64,000 nt of DNA, taken from positions 188,762 to 252,761 of the forward strand of contig NW_008806286.1 in NCBI RefSeq assembly GCF_000400465.1, read 5' to 3'. Made by a program: the position numbers and the translations under genes. Source of the stretch: Wallemia ichthyophaga EXF-994. Lineage: Eukaryota; Basidiomycota; Wallemiomycetes; Wallemiales; Wallemiaceae. The first letter of the stretch is position 1. Every line of letters begins with the position of its first letter. Under the pieces are notes generated by a model, which made no database searches, was not told where the DNA came from, and saw only the letters and a program-made list of their open reading frames with translations. This document shows, in pieces, positions 33,143 to 45,415 of the stretch.

Positions 33143-36100
33143 CTTGTAGGGCTCCAACAGTTATATTTTGATAGATTTGGAGTTTCATCAATGTAATACA
33201 AGTATGATTTGGGTCGCCAACAGTTAAGTGAAGTAGCTCATTTGAGTAAGAAGTTTATCTCGGACTTTGTCTCACTAGTGTGACAAGCACAGGTCAAGGA
33301 TGTTAGCTCTATTTCATTCTCTCTTGCCCTAATATTTAGTGCAGTTTAACTCTTAGCGTCAAATTTAGATCAATTCGTAACAGTTTCCATTTAAAATGAA
33401 TATCTTAACAAACGATTGCCTGCAACGGAAATCTCAGTAAATTGTATACTCTCTCTTGAGTATAGATAAGCACTTTGTTTTCTTAGCATTGAGCCAAATG
33501 CATAATTGTCAGTAGAACGATGTCACATATGCCAACTTCATCAATAATATTGACGAGGTTAGCATCTAGCGCGCTAAGCCACTTACAAAATGATATAGAG
33601 CGCTTCAGTTATGTAAGTGTGACATTCTCTAACGTTGATAGCGTGACGCACTTGAGATCTACTGCAAGTAATGAGATCGTAATTATAGATGGGCCACACT
33701 ATAAAGCTACTCGTTCAACAATTTTGATGTTCACTACTTTCCAACCCAATAGGTTTTTATGAGTAATTCTCGAAATTACTCTTGACTACCCTGACCATTT
33801 GCTAAATTCGATGAGGTCAAGTAAGCGATAAAGATTGTCCTGGGAGAAATGATTGAATGACGCCCCATTCGGCAAGGTTTCAAATCTAAGAGAGGTATTA
33901 CCCATAATTGCTGGTGTGGTCAAGTGATATTTAATGTTTGATAGTTGTGCTTCTACTTTTATCTTATGTTCATCCCGCTACTCGCAATATGTGAGCTTTT
34001 TCTGCTGGAAAGATAAAGTTATTTCGTGATCTAACTCAAATAATTGCGATGTCATATTGACAATGATGTTTTAGCTACGATGAAATTGCTCTAACACATG
34101 CGTTAAAGCCTAATGTGTCTTAAACCACTTTTTCGTATTAGCTTAGCTGCGACATGTACGAGTGACTTGCTAAGTTTAGATAAGAAATCTAGCCTGTCAA
34201 TCATATACATTAATGACATGTGATCATGGCCGTTTTCTAAAGTTGGTACCATTACCCCCTTACGATGATGAGTAAGTATCAGCGAAGCGGAAAAGTTGAC
34301 AACAAAGCCGTATACCTATTAAACTAAGCTTAACAAAAGCCTACATTACTCAGCATGAGAATCAATGCATCTTTCCTCAACATTTTCTAGAGCTCGGGTC
34401 AAGCATGTTGAAGTACGATTCTGTTAAGTGAAGAGTGATTCTTGGATCTAAGAAGACGATACGATACAGCCAAATAAGTGTCTGTTCGGATATACCTTCA
34501 ATTGCTCCTAAGGTTAAAGTTACCTAGTGTACGCGTTTTGGCAGAATAGAAGACGATGTCGATTGCGACTCTAATTTTCGCATAGTTATCGCGATAATGA
34601 TAAAAGGCGAACAGATGAATAATCGGGTAACTTTACCTTAACCTAGTGCACGCATTTTGGCATTATGAGTCCTCGTGGGTAAACTGCGATGAACAGTTAA
34701 TGATGTGCTTTAAATTATTAGACTTCTGGGCTCCAAAAAAGTTTCATTTTTTGTCCACTTTTCATTTCAGCCTTTCCGATTAATGTTTGGGGGCTATTGC
34801 GGCTTGCTGGCCTCTCATAATCTTGTAAACATGCGCTTAGATCGACACGAAAACATCAAAATGTTACCCTCGAAGGCCTTCGTTGCAACTCGTGTTCCCA
34901 GAGTCAAGCAGAGCTTGTTATAAATATTATTTCTCTTCGAATCTGAATTCGTATCTCTGATCCTGCTTGCCTTAAGTTGTAAATACTATTTCATCATCAT
35001 ATTAGCCACAGCTAGCCTCAATTCATCCGCGTCAGACTTTACTTGAAGGGTATGTGGTTTAAGCATCAGCATATGATAAGACTGAGCTTTTATGAGTTAT
35101 AAGGAACCACAGATACGATACGTAGACAAATACTTCGTTCGTACCTTTTTAGATCAGTGGGCGGATACTTGGCGGATACTTGGCGGAAACATCGCGTGAC
35201 GTCTTCATAAAGTGACGATAAAAGGTTTCGAGTTTAGGAATACTGTTCCTAATCATTTCACTAGAGCTGACTGTTTTCAGGAGCCTCAGTTCAACTTCTA
35301 GACGATGATTTTCAAAAGGTTAATTTCATTTCAACTTTATACTTAAAACTTTATGACGAACTGTATAGTTTAGAAAGTAATCAACATGCTAAATTAATTC
35401 ACACATTTGCAACAGTAGGTGCATTCCAACTTTCATAGTTCAGACGAAATGTACAAGTGGAACAAAACAACATTAAGGATGTTGTAATAATAGAGATGAG
35501 GACGGGAAAGCATAATTGAAAAAATTAATATAGCAAAATTATGGGCTTTCTCATACCACGAACGCTATGTCTTTCTCACTTCAGTTCCACCTCCACTCAT
35601 CTGAACAACCGAATGACACCCTACACTTAATGGCCAAGGTCAGTCTTTATGTTCATTGTCTGCCATCTTGACACAATTGAATTCAAGTGGCCCAATTGGC
35701 ACTCCAATCCGGTCACTTTTGAGCATACCCTATCCTATCCTTTTCGGGGATTTTGATATATCTACAAAGATAACTCCTTTTACTTGTTTAGCGGGTTAGG
35801 TGTAGTCGATTTACTCTCTTAGCAATAAGTAGACTGGTTTATCCTAACTTTGCCAGTGAGTATTTGCCATAATTATCGATTTCGATCATTCAAGTTATAT
35901 GCACTCTTTTGGTTCTGAACTCGTCGTGCCAAAACCTCCTGGAAATTCAGAAACTAAATGCATACATAATGATTCATACTTCATAGGGTCAAAATAGGTA
36001 CCAGACAAAAGGAAAGAGCGATATCGCTCTGATGTGGTTGATCTTCTAAATGTTTCGAAGGCGATCATTATGAGAAAAAACTGTAAAGCATCTCATGATT

Positions 36101-36609
36101 CTTGAATTATTTGGAAATAATTACAGGACAGGGTTTTTAGTTTTTATCCGGCATTACTAACCGTTATTTAAGACGTAAAAAAATTACAGCCTCTAAGGTT
36201 TTACTCAGATTTCGAACTTCATCTCTGCCCTCAGTGTTTTACTTACGATATTTTTTTCTTATTATCAACCAGATTCGAAATCTAAATTGGAGAGTTGGTC
36301 TGAGCCGAGTTTATCTTACAAAATTTATTGTTGAGAGGTGATAGGCGAGGGCTTCCACTGATACTTATCCAAGAACCCAAATTAAGTCACCCGTGGACGC
36401 AACGTGTCTTAACATGCAAGATACATCTTAGAAGCTTTAATTTAAAAATGCTTGAAACGTGTGAATTTCAAATTATTCTAGCTGTCAATACAGGTGAAAT
36501 CTGCCGTATCTCCTTTATTGCGTGCCCAAGAGTAGTGCCGGATCATCACTTCCACATAGTTTTCAGAACTCGATATAACCCAAGAGCCCTGATTTCCACT
36601 AAATGTTTT
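33143..36609. repeat. Right arm of 3.47-kb inverted repeat
   Basis: The mirror copy of 28525-31991. Matching stops abruptly at 36609, where the left arm continues into a reading frame that is intact there. The right arm therefore looks like the derived copy: it carries only the last 132 bases of that frame (36478-36609) and then enters unrelated sequence. Confidence 0.96.
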
Positions 36610-37109
36610 ACTGCTCAATCCTTGTAACCTTGATATGTTGCCGAAGTTTTAAAGAATGTTCCAAATTTTCGCACTCGTGAGCAAATCTAATGACTTACCT
36701 AAACTTTCTCGGTCACTTGCGAGTGTCTTCGCGGCTTTATAGCTCTGCTTCAATAGAAGCTTGCGGCCAGGCAGATGGGCCGGAGTTATTTAACGCGTCC
36801 ATCGAATACGTCATCAAAGACATCTATTCAGGCTGATCGGTTAGGCTGACTTTGTGTAACGCCAACGTGATTACAAAATGTAGGCGGGATTGTTTATCGG
36901 TATCCCTATCCAAGGTTGCACTAGACTCATAACGATCCACTAGCGAAAACATTGTTCTTTGTTATACTTCGCTTCCTGAATAATAATCGCAACAAAAGGC
37001 ACCTTAGCGGAGCCTTGATCCATTCGAACGGATGTACTATAGTACTAAGGTATGTTGAACATCACCTATATGCTCTACAAACTGAAACAAAATAACTAGA
37101 GTATCAACA
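36610..37109. other. Unannotated flank of the palindrome
   Basis: 500 bp between the right arm and the zinc-finger gene. I see no gene or repeat in it; it probably contains the promoter of the downstream gene. Confidence 0.5.
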
Positions 37110-38954
37110 ATGCCAAATCAAGAGCAAACACGAGCACGACGTTGGCGGATGAAATTGAGGACAAATTTGTCACGGAAAGAGATCACAATGGAGTTAATAA
37201 CGGCACTCAAGAGCCGCAATCTTATTTACCGATGATTCTTGCTGAAAATATTCCATCTTACTACGAGGGCTATGGATATGAGCACATCAACAGTACAGAA
37301 ACTGGAACATACTTTTCTTCACCACCAGCAAGCAGTTATCAATTTCAACAGCCTAGCATGCAAACTCATTACGAGGACGATCAAGCAACGACACGACTGG
37401 TTAGTCACGGTCCCATAGATGCAGCACTGCTTCAATACAATGACAAAAGTAATTTTGAGATCTCTCCACAAAATACTGTTGCTCTTATGGACCTTCATGG
37501 AATTAATAATTATCAATACCCATCGCCATCACCATGTAAGTTCGCACCGAAATTAAAAGAGCTTGACGACCTGACACCACAAAGACACCAACAGGTGTGA
37601 TGTGCACCAGTATCCGGCGCATTATTGTACGTGTCAGCTAAGTCGAGAAAGTTTCTTCTGAACACACAGCCTAAGGGAGTCAGACAAATGATTTAAGTCA
37701 ACAGGATCTTTCAGGTGAGTCTTTGATCGTAGATCAGCGCATTATTTGAACAGTTTAGCCTATGCGATAAATGACGCTGCCTTATGTGATTATACAGGTG
37801 TAGATCACACCTTGGCTGACGATGGAATATATAGACATATGAAACCACCTCCACAAATCTCACAATCACCTCAGTACTACTTCCAGCCTTTTTTCAATCA
37901 AGCGTACCCTGCTAGCGGTTCACAAAGAACCCCATCGATTCCATTCCGCATCTCGACTGAAACAGAGTCACCCAAAGGGGGTGTTTATAGTGCGTGAAAA
38001 CTAATCACTGTATTATAAGCTAACAAGGGCACTAGCAGTGAACAATGCTAAGATGCATGCTTCGTCATCGATTCCACAAGAGTCAGCTTCAAGAAACAAC
38101 GATGCTACTGCTAAGCCAAGCGCGACTTCATCCAGCAGTATACGTAGCGCTGAATTAAGAACAGCTTCGAGATCAACAGATTCTGTTACATCTAATTCAC
38201 CAACTTCAACCTCAGCTACAAACCTATCAACGGCCAATTCAAAGAACGGCAGGAGATCGAGAAAGTGTCCCTTTCCTGGCTGCAGTAAGGTATTCGGCTA
38301 TGAAATTGACATATAAATGAGCTGACATGTTTTTAGAAGTTTGTTCGTGACTCGACACTGGATGTAAGTAGAGAATCACGATAGCGTCGTTGTTGCTGAC
38401 TCATGTGTTGAAGAGTCACTACAAATCCCACACAGTCCCGCGCCCGTACATTTGTAGTGTGTGTTCAAGGTCATTTGCACGAAAGCACGACGCAGAAAGA
38501 CATTTCCGCATGCACAATGATGATAGGTAATTACTAAAGAGCTTTTCGCAGTTGAAGTTGACCACCAAATCAGACCCTACTGCTGTCCGAACTGTGAAGC
38601 GACATTTCCCCGCTCAGACGCACTCAGGAGGTGAGTACGCGGTTCTAAGAAAGCAAAGCTGAATGCTGGGCATGTAGACATTGGAATTCACAGCCAAAGT
38701 GCGCTCAGAAGGCAAAAGAAGGTGCCAAAGTGGAAGAGGACGGTAAATCTAGTCAGCTTGCAAAGGGACAATCACCAAAGGCGAGGAGAATTGCAGCTAA
38801 GAAGATGTTAGATATTAGTTCAGATGAGAACGAAAACGAAGAGAGAAGTGAAGGTGATGGTGTTGGAATTGGAACGGAAAGTACACTTCCGAAAGCGTCA
38901 ACGTCTTCACCACAGAAGAGATCAGCGAAGAAACGCAGAATAGAAAAGCAGTGA
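37110..38954 (+). CDS. C2H2 zinc-finger transcription factor
   Basis: A multi-exon gene with a long polar, Ser/Gln/Pro-rich N-terminus and three adjacent zinc fingers near the C-terminus. Finger 1 reads CPFPGCSKKFVRDSTLDSHYKSH across two introns, finger 2 CSVCSRSFARKHDAERHFRMH, and finger 3 CPNCEATFPRSDALRRH with a terminal Cys in place of the second His. A basic tail with KKRR clusters follows. The 5' end is unresolved: the ATG at 37110 is not in the frame of the first long exon (from about 37142), and small exons probably lie at 37600-37750. DNA binding is expected; targets are unknown. Confidence 0.75.
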
Positions 38955-39197
38955 TGTATGCTTGAACGATTCAGCGCAGAATAGAAAATCAATGACAATT
39001 TCTTGAATAACTACTCAACACACGGCGACCAATGACGACTATTGACAAGTCGAATTTCTTGGACAAAACATAACCTTCACGACGCTTGTATAAATTCTTG
39101 TATTTTACAAATAATTGTTTGTACTATTGAAGTTGGGTGGGAATAGCGATACCTTGTAACTCTGTTAACGACGGCGAGGATTGTGATTTGTGAAAAT

Positions 39198-40127
39198 ATG
39201 TAAGCGGTTATCGGAAGGCATTGTTCATGTGTTTAAGCTACAACAGGTCTAGCGAAGAAATCAGCCAGTACGAATTGCAGCTTGAGCAAGTCAAGGAGAC
39301 GCTTACAGCTGATCCGACAAACGCAGATCTACTTGGACTTAAGGATGAATTAATGAACATTATCGATCTACTTAAAGCAGCTTCGGCTCCTGCTCCATCC
39401 GCATCCACCTCATCTCAAGCAGAATCATCACGCTCTAGCACTGCAATTGAGCCCGAGGCTGTTTCGTTTAAGGCAGGTGAAGACGTATTGGCAAAATATA
39501 AAGATGGTAAATTCTACCCAGCGACAATCAAAGCCGTTTCAGGCATACATCCAAAGATAGTATACACGATCAACTTCAGAGGATATCAGGGTACAGAGCA
39601 AGTACAGCCGAACATGATAAAAGCTATGGATGCCCATACAAAAATAAATATGACTAACAAGCGACAAAGAGATTCACAGAAATCCTTGACGTCGATTGAG
39701 GATGATAAGGAGAAAGACAAAAAGCGTAAGAAGAACGAGAAGAAGGCGGTAGTTAGAGAGCAGAAGAATAGTGAAATGAGTAGGCCTTTGGATAATTTGG
39801 TGGTCTACCTGACTAACGCATTTTAGATGATAAGCAGAACAACTGGCAAAAGTTCGCGAAGAAGGCAAACAAGAAAGGTATACACATTGCTGGATCTGAA
39901 GGCAAAAGCATGTGAGTCGAAAGGGCTGTTTTCATTCAGATTTTGATAGAATTTCTTCTAGATTTAAAACACCCGACAATCCATACGGCAGAGGTGTGTT
40001 TGGATTATGCGGTGTTCTAATCTAACAAACCCGATTTAGTTGGTGTTACAGGCTCAGGTAAACCGATGACCGAGCAAAAAACTGTAAGAGATAAGCACAT
40101 ATTCAACCAAAGCTTAGAAGATCAATG
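39198..40127 (+). CDS. Splicing factor SPF30 (SMNDC1), Tudor domain
   Basis: SPF30 is an SMN-related factor needed for spliceosome assembly. The protein begins MSSEEISQYELQLEQVKETL, has a Tudor domain (AGEDVLAKYKDGKFYPATI to INFRGYQGTEQV), a Lys-rich helix and a conserved C-terminal part with NNWQKFAKKANKKG and VGVTGSGKPMT. This matches human SMNDC1 end to end. The start codon is split by a 47-nt intron (39200-39246), AT in exon 1 and G in exon 2. Further introns interrupt the 3' half (39777-39826 with a CTGACTAAC branch, and others to 40090). Confidence 0.88.
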
Positions 40128-40474
40128 AATTTGTATCGTGTACATTTGCATCTGCATCTACATTAGATCTCTCAGTTCGTATCATACAGTGTCACAATTT
40201 TACCATGCTTCAGATTTGCCGTGTGCGTAATGCTTGCGATATACTTACAAACGAGCTTTGGTAAGCGGAATCTCAAAACGTCATTCTTCATGACGTAATC
40301 GGCCTTGGAAGGTGTGTGTAACAAATATCACGAATATCAGGAAATGTTCTTTGAAATGCATGTAGATGTAAATTACCCTGTATTCAATAGCAATATGGGC
40401 GTTGAAAATTGGTCTGGTACCCAACTTACTCCAAGATTCTTAATCTTCCTCAATTACGACCACGTAATTTAAAA
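40128..40474. other. Intergenic region upstream of the FGGY kinase
   Basis: About 350 bp with no frame or repeat that I can support. It should hold the terminator of SPF30 and the promoter of the kinase gene. Confidence 0.4.
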
Positions 40475-42329
40475 ATGGGAGCAGAATACTTTATTGGTAT
40501 CGATGTCGGTACAGGATCAGCAAGATCAGCTTTATTATCAACCAGCGGTGATATTATTGCTGAATCAACTTACAACACACATACTTGGAGAGACGCGAAC
40601 GACGCCAACATCTTTGAGCAATCATCTGCCAACATCTGGGGTAATATCAGTCAATCTGTCAGGGATGTCGTCAAACAAGCTCAAATTCCAAAAGAAGCTG
40701 TAAAGGGTATTGCTTTTGATGCTACATGCTCATTGGCAGTTACCGACCGAGACGGTAACCCAATAACTGTATCCAATAATGATAAGCTTGGTAAATCCGG
40801 CGAAAGAAACATTATCTTATGGGCAGATCATAGAGCTGAAAAGGAAGCCAACCTGATCAACTCAACAGGTGCAATGCCTTTACAATTCGTCGGTGGTACC
40901 GTAAGCTTGGAAATGGAGATACCAAAGACTTTATGGCTCAAAAACCACATGGATCCTGAAGATTTTAGAAGGTGTATGTTCTTTGATTTACCTGATTGGT
41001 TGTCATACAGAGCAACTCGCTCATTAGCAAGATCTAACAACTCACTTGGTTCTAAATTCACTTACGTAACACCTTCAATTTCTGGTGCCTATCCATCTGG
41101 ATGGGATCCAAAGTTTTTGGAGCAGATTGGCCTCGGTGACCTCGTTCATCAAGACTTTATTCCAATTGGTGGTGCACCAAACAAGAACGGTCTTGTCTTA
41201 ACTGGTGGATTACCTGTTGGCAAGGGTTTGACAAAGGAAGCTGCCGAGGAGTTGGGCTTAGCTGAAGGCACAGCAGTTGGAAGCTCAGTTATCGATGCCT
41301 ATGCTGGATGGATTGGTACAGTTGCTGCCAAGTCGGCTAAAAAGGGCGAAGATTTACCAAAAGACGCTGTCGCCTTTGAGGAGTGTGCACACAGATTAGC
41401 TGCTTGTGCAGGTACATCCACATGTCACATTGTACAAGTGAGTGATATATTTCGATTAAAGCACCGTCTAATCAAGCTACACAAAGTCACCAGAAGGTGT
41501 ATTCGTTCAAGGTGTCTGGGGACCTTACAAAAATGCAGTCTTCCCAGGCTGGTGGATGAATGAGGGAGGCCAGTCATCCACGGGACAACTTATAGATTTT
41601 ATTTTGAAAACACACGTCGCTTATCCCGAATTAGAGAAGGTTGCAAATGAAAGAAAGACAAACATCTTTACCATACTCGGAGAATTATTGGAGAAAGCAA
41701 GGGTAGAAGAAGGTGTAGAGACGGTTAACCAAATAAACAGAAACATGCACTTCTACCCAGATTTGCACGGTAATAGATCACCATTGGCTGACTCAAGAAT
41801 GAGAGGTATGATAACTGGGTTGGGATTAGACGGAACGTTAGGAGACTTGGCTAGAAAGTTTCAACTTACACTTGAAGCTATTGCGTTACAAACTCGTCAC
41901 ATAGTCGATCAAATGAATGAATCAGGACACAAGGTGAACTCAATCTATATGTCAGGTGGACAAGTAAAGAATAGGGCATTAATGCAATTAATTGCGGACG
42001 TTTGTCAAATGCCATTAATCTTACCTGCATCAGCATCTGGACCAGTCGTTGCTGGATGTGCAATCCTTGGAAGGTATGCATATGAATTATCGCAAATGAA
42101 GGATTTCGATGAGATCGCTAAGCAACAGCAAGCGGAGCAAACTGGAGAGAATAACAAGAGAAGGTTATGGCAATTGATGACGGAAATGACAAAGCCTGGT
42201 GAAACAATCGAACCAAACTGTCCTAAGAAGGATAGCTTGTTGCTTGGTGCAAAATACAAAATCTTCAGAGAATCGATTGACATTCAAAGAAGATGGAGAA
42301 AAGAGGTTGAAGATGCTATTAAAGAGTGA
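40475..42329 (+). CDS. FGGY-family carbohydrate kinase (ribulokinase-like)
   Basis: Two exons (40475-41437 and 41487-42329) give 601 residues. The N-terminal ATPase lobe starts EYFIGIDVGTGSARSALL; the second lobe has GWWMNEGGQSSTG and IYMSGGQVKNRALMQLIA, the phosphate-binding and adenosine motifs. This subgroup (yeast YDR109c, human FGGY) phosphorylates D-ribulose or related ketopentoses. The precise sugar is not readable. The ATG at 40475 is preferred because it gives the normal family start. Confidence 0.92.
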
Positions 42330-42389
42330 AGGAAAAGAGTGATAAAAGTGCAATGTATATTGATAAATTGAAATGAAATAAATTGAAAG

Positions 42390-43191
42390 TTATGAAGATT
42401 CGAAGTCCTTATAATAGATGATTGCGTCGTCGTAGTATTCATTACCTTGAGTATCGAGGAGTCTACCCGCCTTTGGAACGAGACCTGCCCTTGTAAAACC
42501 AAGACCATCCCAAATGCGTGAGCTAGCGACATTTGATTGATAAACAAGGTTGAATATGGCTGATGAGATGGGTTAAGTGATGTCTTGCTGAGTATGTTTG
42601 AGCAAACTTACAGCCTTTGTATCCCAATTTAGGACCGTAGTGTAAGTAGCTTTTTCCTAGTGTAGATCCTAATCCAAGACCTCTTTTGTGAAGATTGACA
42701 ATGAAACCGGCATTGCATATCTGAATAATTGATTGAGTAAATTGCGGTGAGGTATAGCATAAAGTACACACATGATTAGATCTACCGACATAGTTTGGTT
42801 TGACGTAGTAGCATCCACCTAAAACATGATCCCATTCATTATCGCTTATTTGGTTGATCGGCTTATCGGTAAGTAACCCGATGAAAAGGTCAGCAGTGAA
42901 AAAGTAGGAAGTAAATTGTTCTTGAGTCATAGGCTGTTCAATTGGGTATGTGCGACCTTGATCGATTATGCTATTAAACAACTGATGCAGCCTGCTTAAG
43001 AGCTGTTTTGGCGCGATTGAGGGATCATTTAAGTGATGTATGTGTAATTTCAATTGACCTGGTAAGTTCCAGGTGGTGGAATCTAACTTTGTAGATGAAT
43101 TTCTTGATTCTGCTGGGTACACCATCTGACAGTATGTTTTAAAGGTTAGTGAGGTTATCAGGGTAATAATAAGTTTAAATTTAGAGGACAT
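42390..43191 (-). CDS. Mpr1-like GNAT acetyltransferase
   Basis: Two exons. The conserved acetyl-CoA region reads CNAGFIVNLHKRGLGLGSTLGKSYLHYGPKLGYKG, continuing after the intron with FNLVYQSNVASSRIWDGLGF and AGLVPKAGRL. This is the pattern of yeast Mpr1/S. pombe Ppr1, which acetylate azetidine-2-carboxylate and proline-pathway intermediates and protect against oxidative stress. The first ATG gives a hydrophobic leader (FKLIITLITSLTF) unusual for the family; a second start at MVYPAESRN would remove it. A LINE relic sits directly upstream. Confidence 0.83.
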
Positions 43192-43198
43192 GTCTGGA

Positions 43199-44573
43199 TA
43201 AATCCCTACAAGCACGGTCAAGCTATCCGCACATTAGAAGTGCTACAGAACAGAATGCTCAGGAAGGCTCTGGGAGCAGTACAAACAACTCCATTATACA
43301 TGCTCCACTTCGACACCGCAGTGTTGTCGTCAACCGAGAGGCTTCGCATGAGAAATGAATCTTACCTGTTGAGAACGCTCACTCGACCTAGCGATCACCC
43401 CGCACACGTCATCACCGCAAGCATTCTGCGGAGGTTAAGGAAGAAGTTCGTCTCGCCCTTGAACGCAGTATTACTCGCCAAACCAATGCTCGAGGGCCTG
43501 AAGGAGATGGAAACCATAGTACCTCATCCTTTCGTGCCGTGGGTACCTGCAACACTAAGCTTTTCACATGCGAAGAATAAGGAACGAGCAAAAGCAGAGA
43601 ATACGTAATTATGCAATCAATACAATACGTCATGACCCTTCTACACAGATGGATCTCTGGCCGAGGGGCAAGTTGCGGCAGGCTATGCAGCTAAACTTCC
43701 ACACAGACGAGACTGGAATAGCTCATCTTACAAATGAGGTACTGACAGCCAATTCACAATCTACGAAGCAGAGATATTGGGAGTATATCTCGCTCTAGAA
43801 TTGGTCGAAGAAGAGTTAATCCACACATCCCTACACCGCCAGTAGTCTCTATCCATAGCGACAGTCAGGCGGTTCTTTCGGCAATGGTTTAACTGCAAAC
43901 AACAAAAACAGGTCAATATTTGATAAAGCAAGTACTTGACAAAATCGATTGGATCAAACGAACAAAGAGAAAAAACCTAGTTGTCCAATTGGGCTGGATC
44001 CCAAGACATGTGGATATCTAAGTTAACGAACTAGCGGACAGAATCGCCAGCGAGGGAAGGACACGGTCAACCCACCAGACTATGTGGAGTGACCTGACAC
44101 TCAAAGCTTCTTACTCAGCTATGCGACGCAGAATGCGCGAGCGGTATACAGCACCCCTAAAAGTAGAAGCCTCTATAATATCAGACATTAATGCCAACGC
44201 CGCAAAAAGTATCAGCTGGAAAGCTGACAGCAGCAAAAGAAAAACGGCCAGGGTACTCAACGAGATGCCTAGCCACCCAGCTACGCTCAGGGGATTTCTC
44301 CCACGACCAAATCCTACCGTTTCCGTTTCCGTCTGATTGATTCACCTAAATGCAGTGCGCGTGGAACAAAGGACACCATCTCGCATAGAATTTTCATATG
44401 CAAAAGACATAATGGCCAGAATCACATTAAGAAGAAAGATTACCAAGATCGACATTCGGTTCACCTTAAGTCCAATACTCAGAAACGCACACTCTCTACA
44501 AGCCCTTTACGAGTTCTTCAAACCGCAATTGACTACATACCAAAGATACTTCGGTAGTTCGGCATAAGTGAGA
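43199..44573 (+). mobile_element. Decayed 3' end of a non-LTR retrotransposon (LINE) with RNase H
   Basis: Three reading frames together spell the C-terminal part of a fungal LINE polyprotein with several stops and frameshifts. First comes the region after reverse transcriptase (LQNRMLRKALGAVQTTPLY, RLRMRNESYLLRTLTRPSDHP), then RNase H fragments around 43700-44070 (including IGWIPRHVD-like and ELADRIA-like strings in different frames), then a zinc-knuckle tail near 44335-44420 (DSPKCSARGTKDTISHRIF). The 5' part is missing. RNase H after RT suggests the Tad1/I group. It cannot be active. Confidence 0.8.
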
Positions 44574-44755
44574 ACCACCAACAGATTAAAAATTACGACA
44601 CAAGTCAAAAAATGCTTCAAGTAAATTCGGAACTCCCTTTGAATCCTCATGCTTTAAGAAGTATTATGGACGCAGTTTAAACATGTATCGTCTTGACAAC
44701 ATATTCAGATTTAATCATCATAATAAAATATAATATAATTTAGTGTACAAATAAG

Positions 44756-45415
44756 CTATTGATCCATTGCGCTATCATCCTGTTCATCTTCATCATCTTG
44801 TTCCCACCAACTGACAATACCAAGACCTTGGCCATCGATTGAAGCAGTTAATCTATATGCTGTTGGTACGGCTTCCTCTTGATCATCAAGTTGCTTCTTT
44901 TTGGGTGTTGGATAGACGTTTTCAAAGTGCTCAGCTTCAACCCTGATTCTGATTTGTTCACCGATATCAATGTAAGCTCTTTGTTCAGGTGAAGAAGTGA
45001 ATGGATCACCATCTTCCCAACCAGCGAGCCAAAAGAAGGTATTCTCAGCGCTATCGAATTCTGAAATTTCAGGTAACTGATTCTTAGGTATCCAGATGTC
45101 ATCGAAGAAGTCTATAGATGCGATGATACCATGTTGATTTGTAGATTTAACTTTAGCAAGCAAGATTTCACCGATAAAAGGCCTAAAAACGAGTAAGTTG
45201 AAAGTAACTTTGTAGTATACGTTGCCATTAGAGTGCTGTAGGTAGCCTTGACTAGATTGAATGATAGAATGTAAAGAAATGGATAAACCGACATCTTGTA
45301 ATATTTTATTAGAATATTTAGAGTTAATGCTATCTCTAATAGCGATTGAAGGTTCTAAATTGAGATTTGAAGGGATAACAGGGATCGTGTCCTTGACTAG
45401 AGATAAGATGAACAT
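44756..45415 (-). CDS. RPC25: RNA polymerase III subunit Rpc25 (RPC8)
   Basis: The stalk subunit of Pol III, the counterpart of Rpb7. It is a single exon of 219 residues starting MFILSLVKDTIPV, as in Rpc25 (MF-LSL--D). The SHS2-like N-terminal domain is followed by an OB domain with FRPFIGEILLAKVKSTNQHGI and WIPKNQL. The C-terminus is acidic, ending DEDEQDDSAMDQ. An ATG 15 bases upstream is possible but the shorter start matches the family. Confidence 0.9.
   Translation of the reverse strand: MFILSLVKDTIPVIPSNLNLEPSIAIRDSINSKYSNKILQDVGLSISLHSIIQSSQGYLQHSNGNVYYKVTFNLLVFRPFIGEILLAKVKSTNQHGIIASIDFFDDIWIPKNQLPEISEFDSAENTFFWLAGWEDGDPFTSSPEQRAYIDIGEQIRIRVEAEHFENVYPTPKKKQLDDQEEAVPTAYRLTASIDGQGLGIVSWWEQDDEDEQDDSAMDQ

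Noticed and set aside
28525-36609. The palindrome as a DNA transposon or LTR element with terminal inverted repeats
   Set aside because: No transposase, integrase or reverse transcriptase remains in arms or core, and I noticed no target-site duplication at the outer ends (28525 and 36609).
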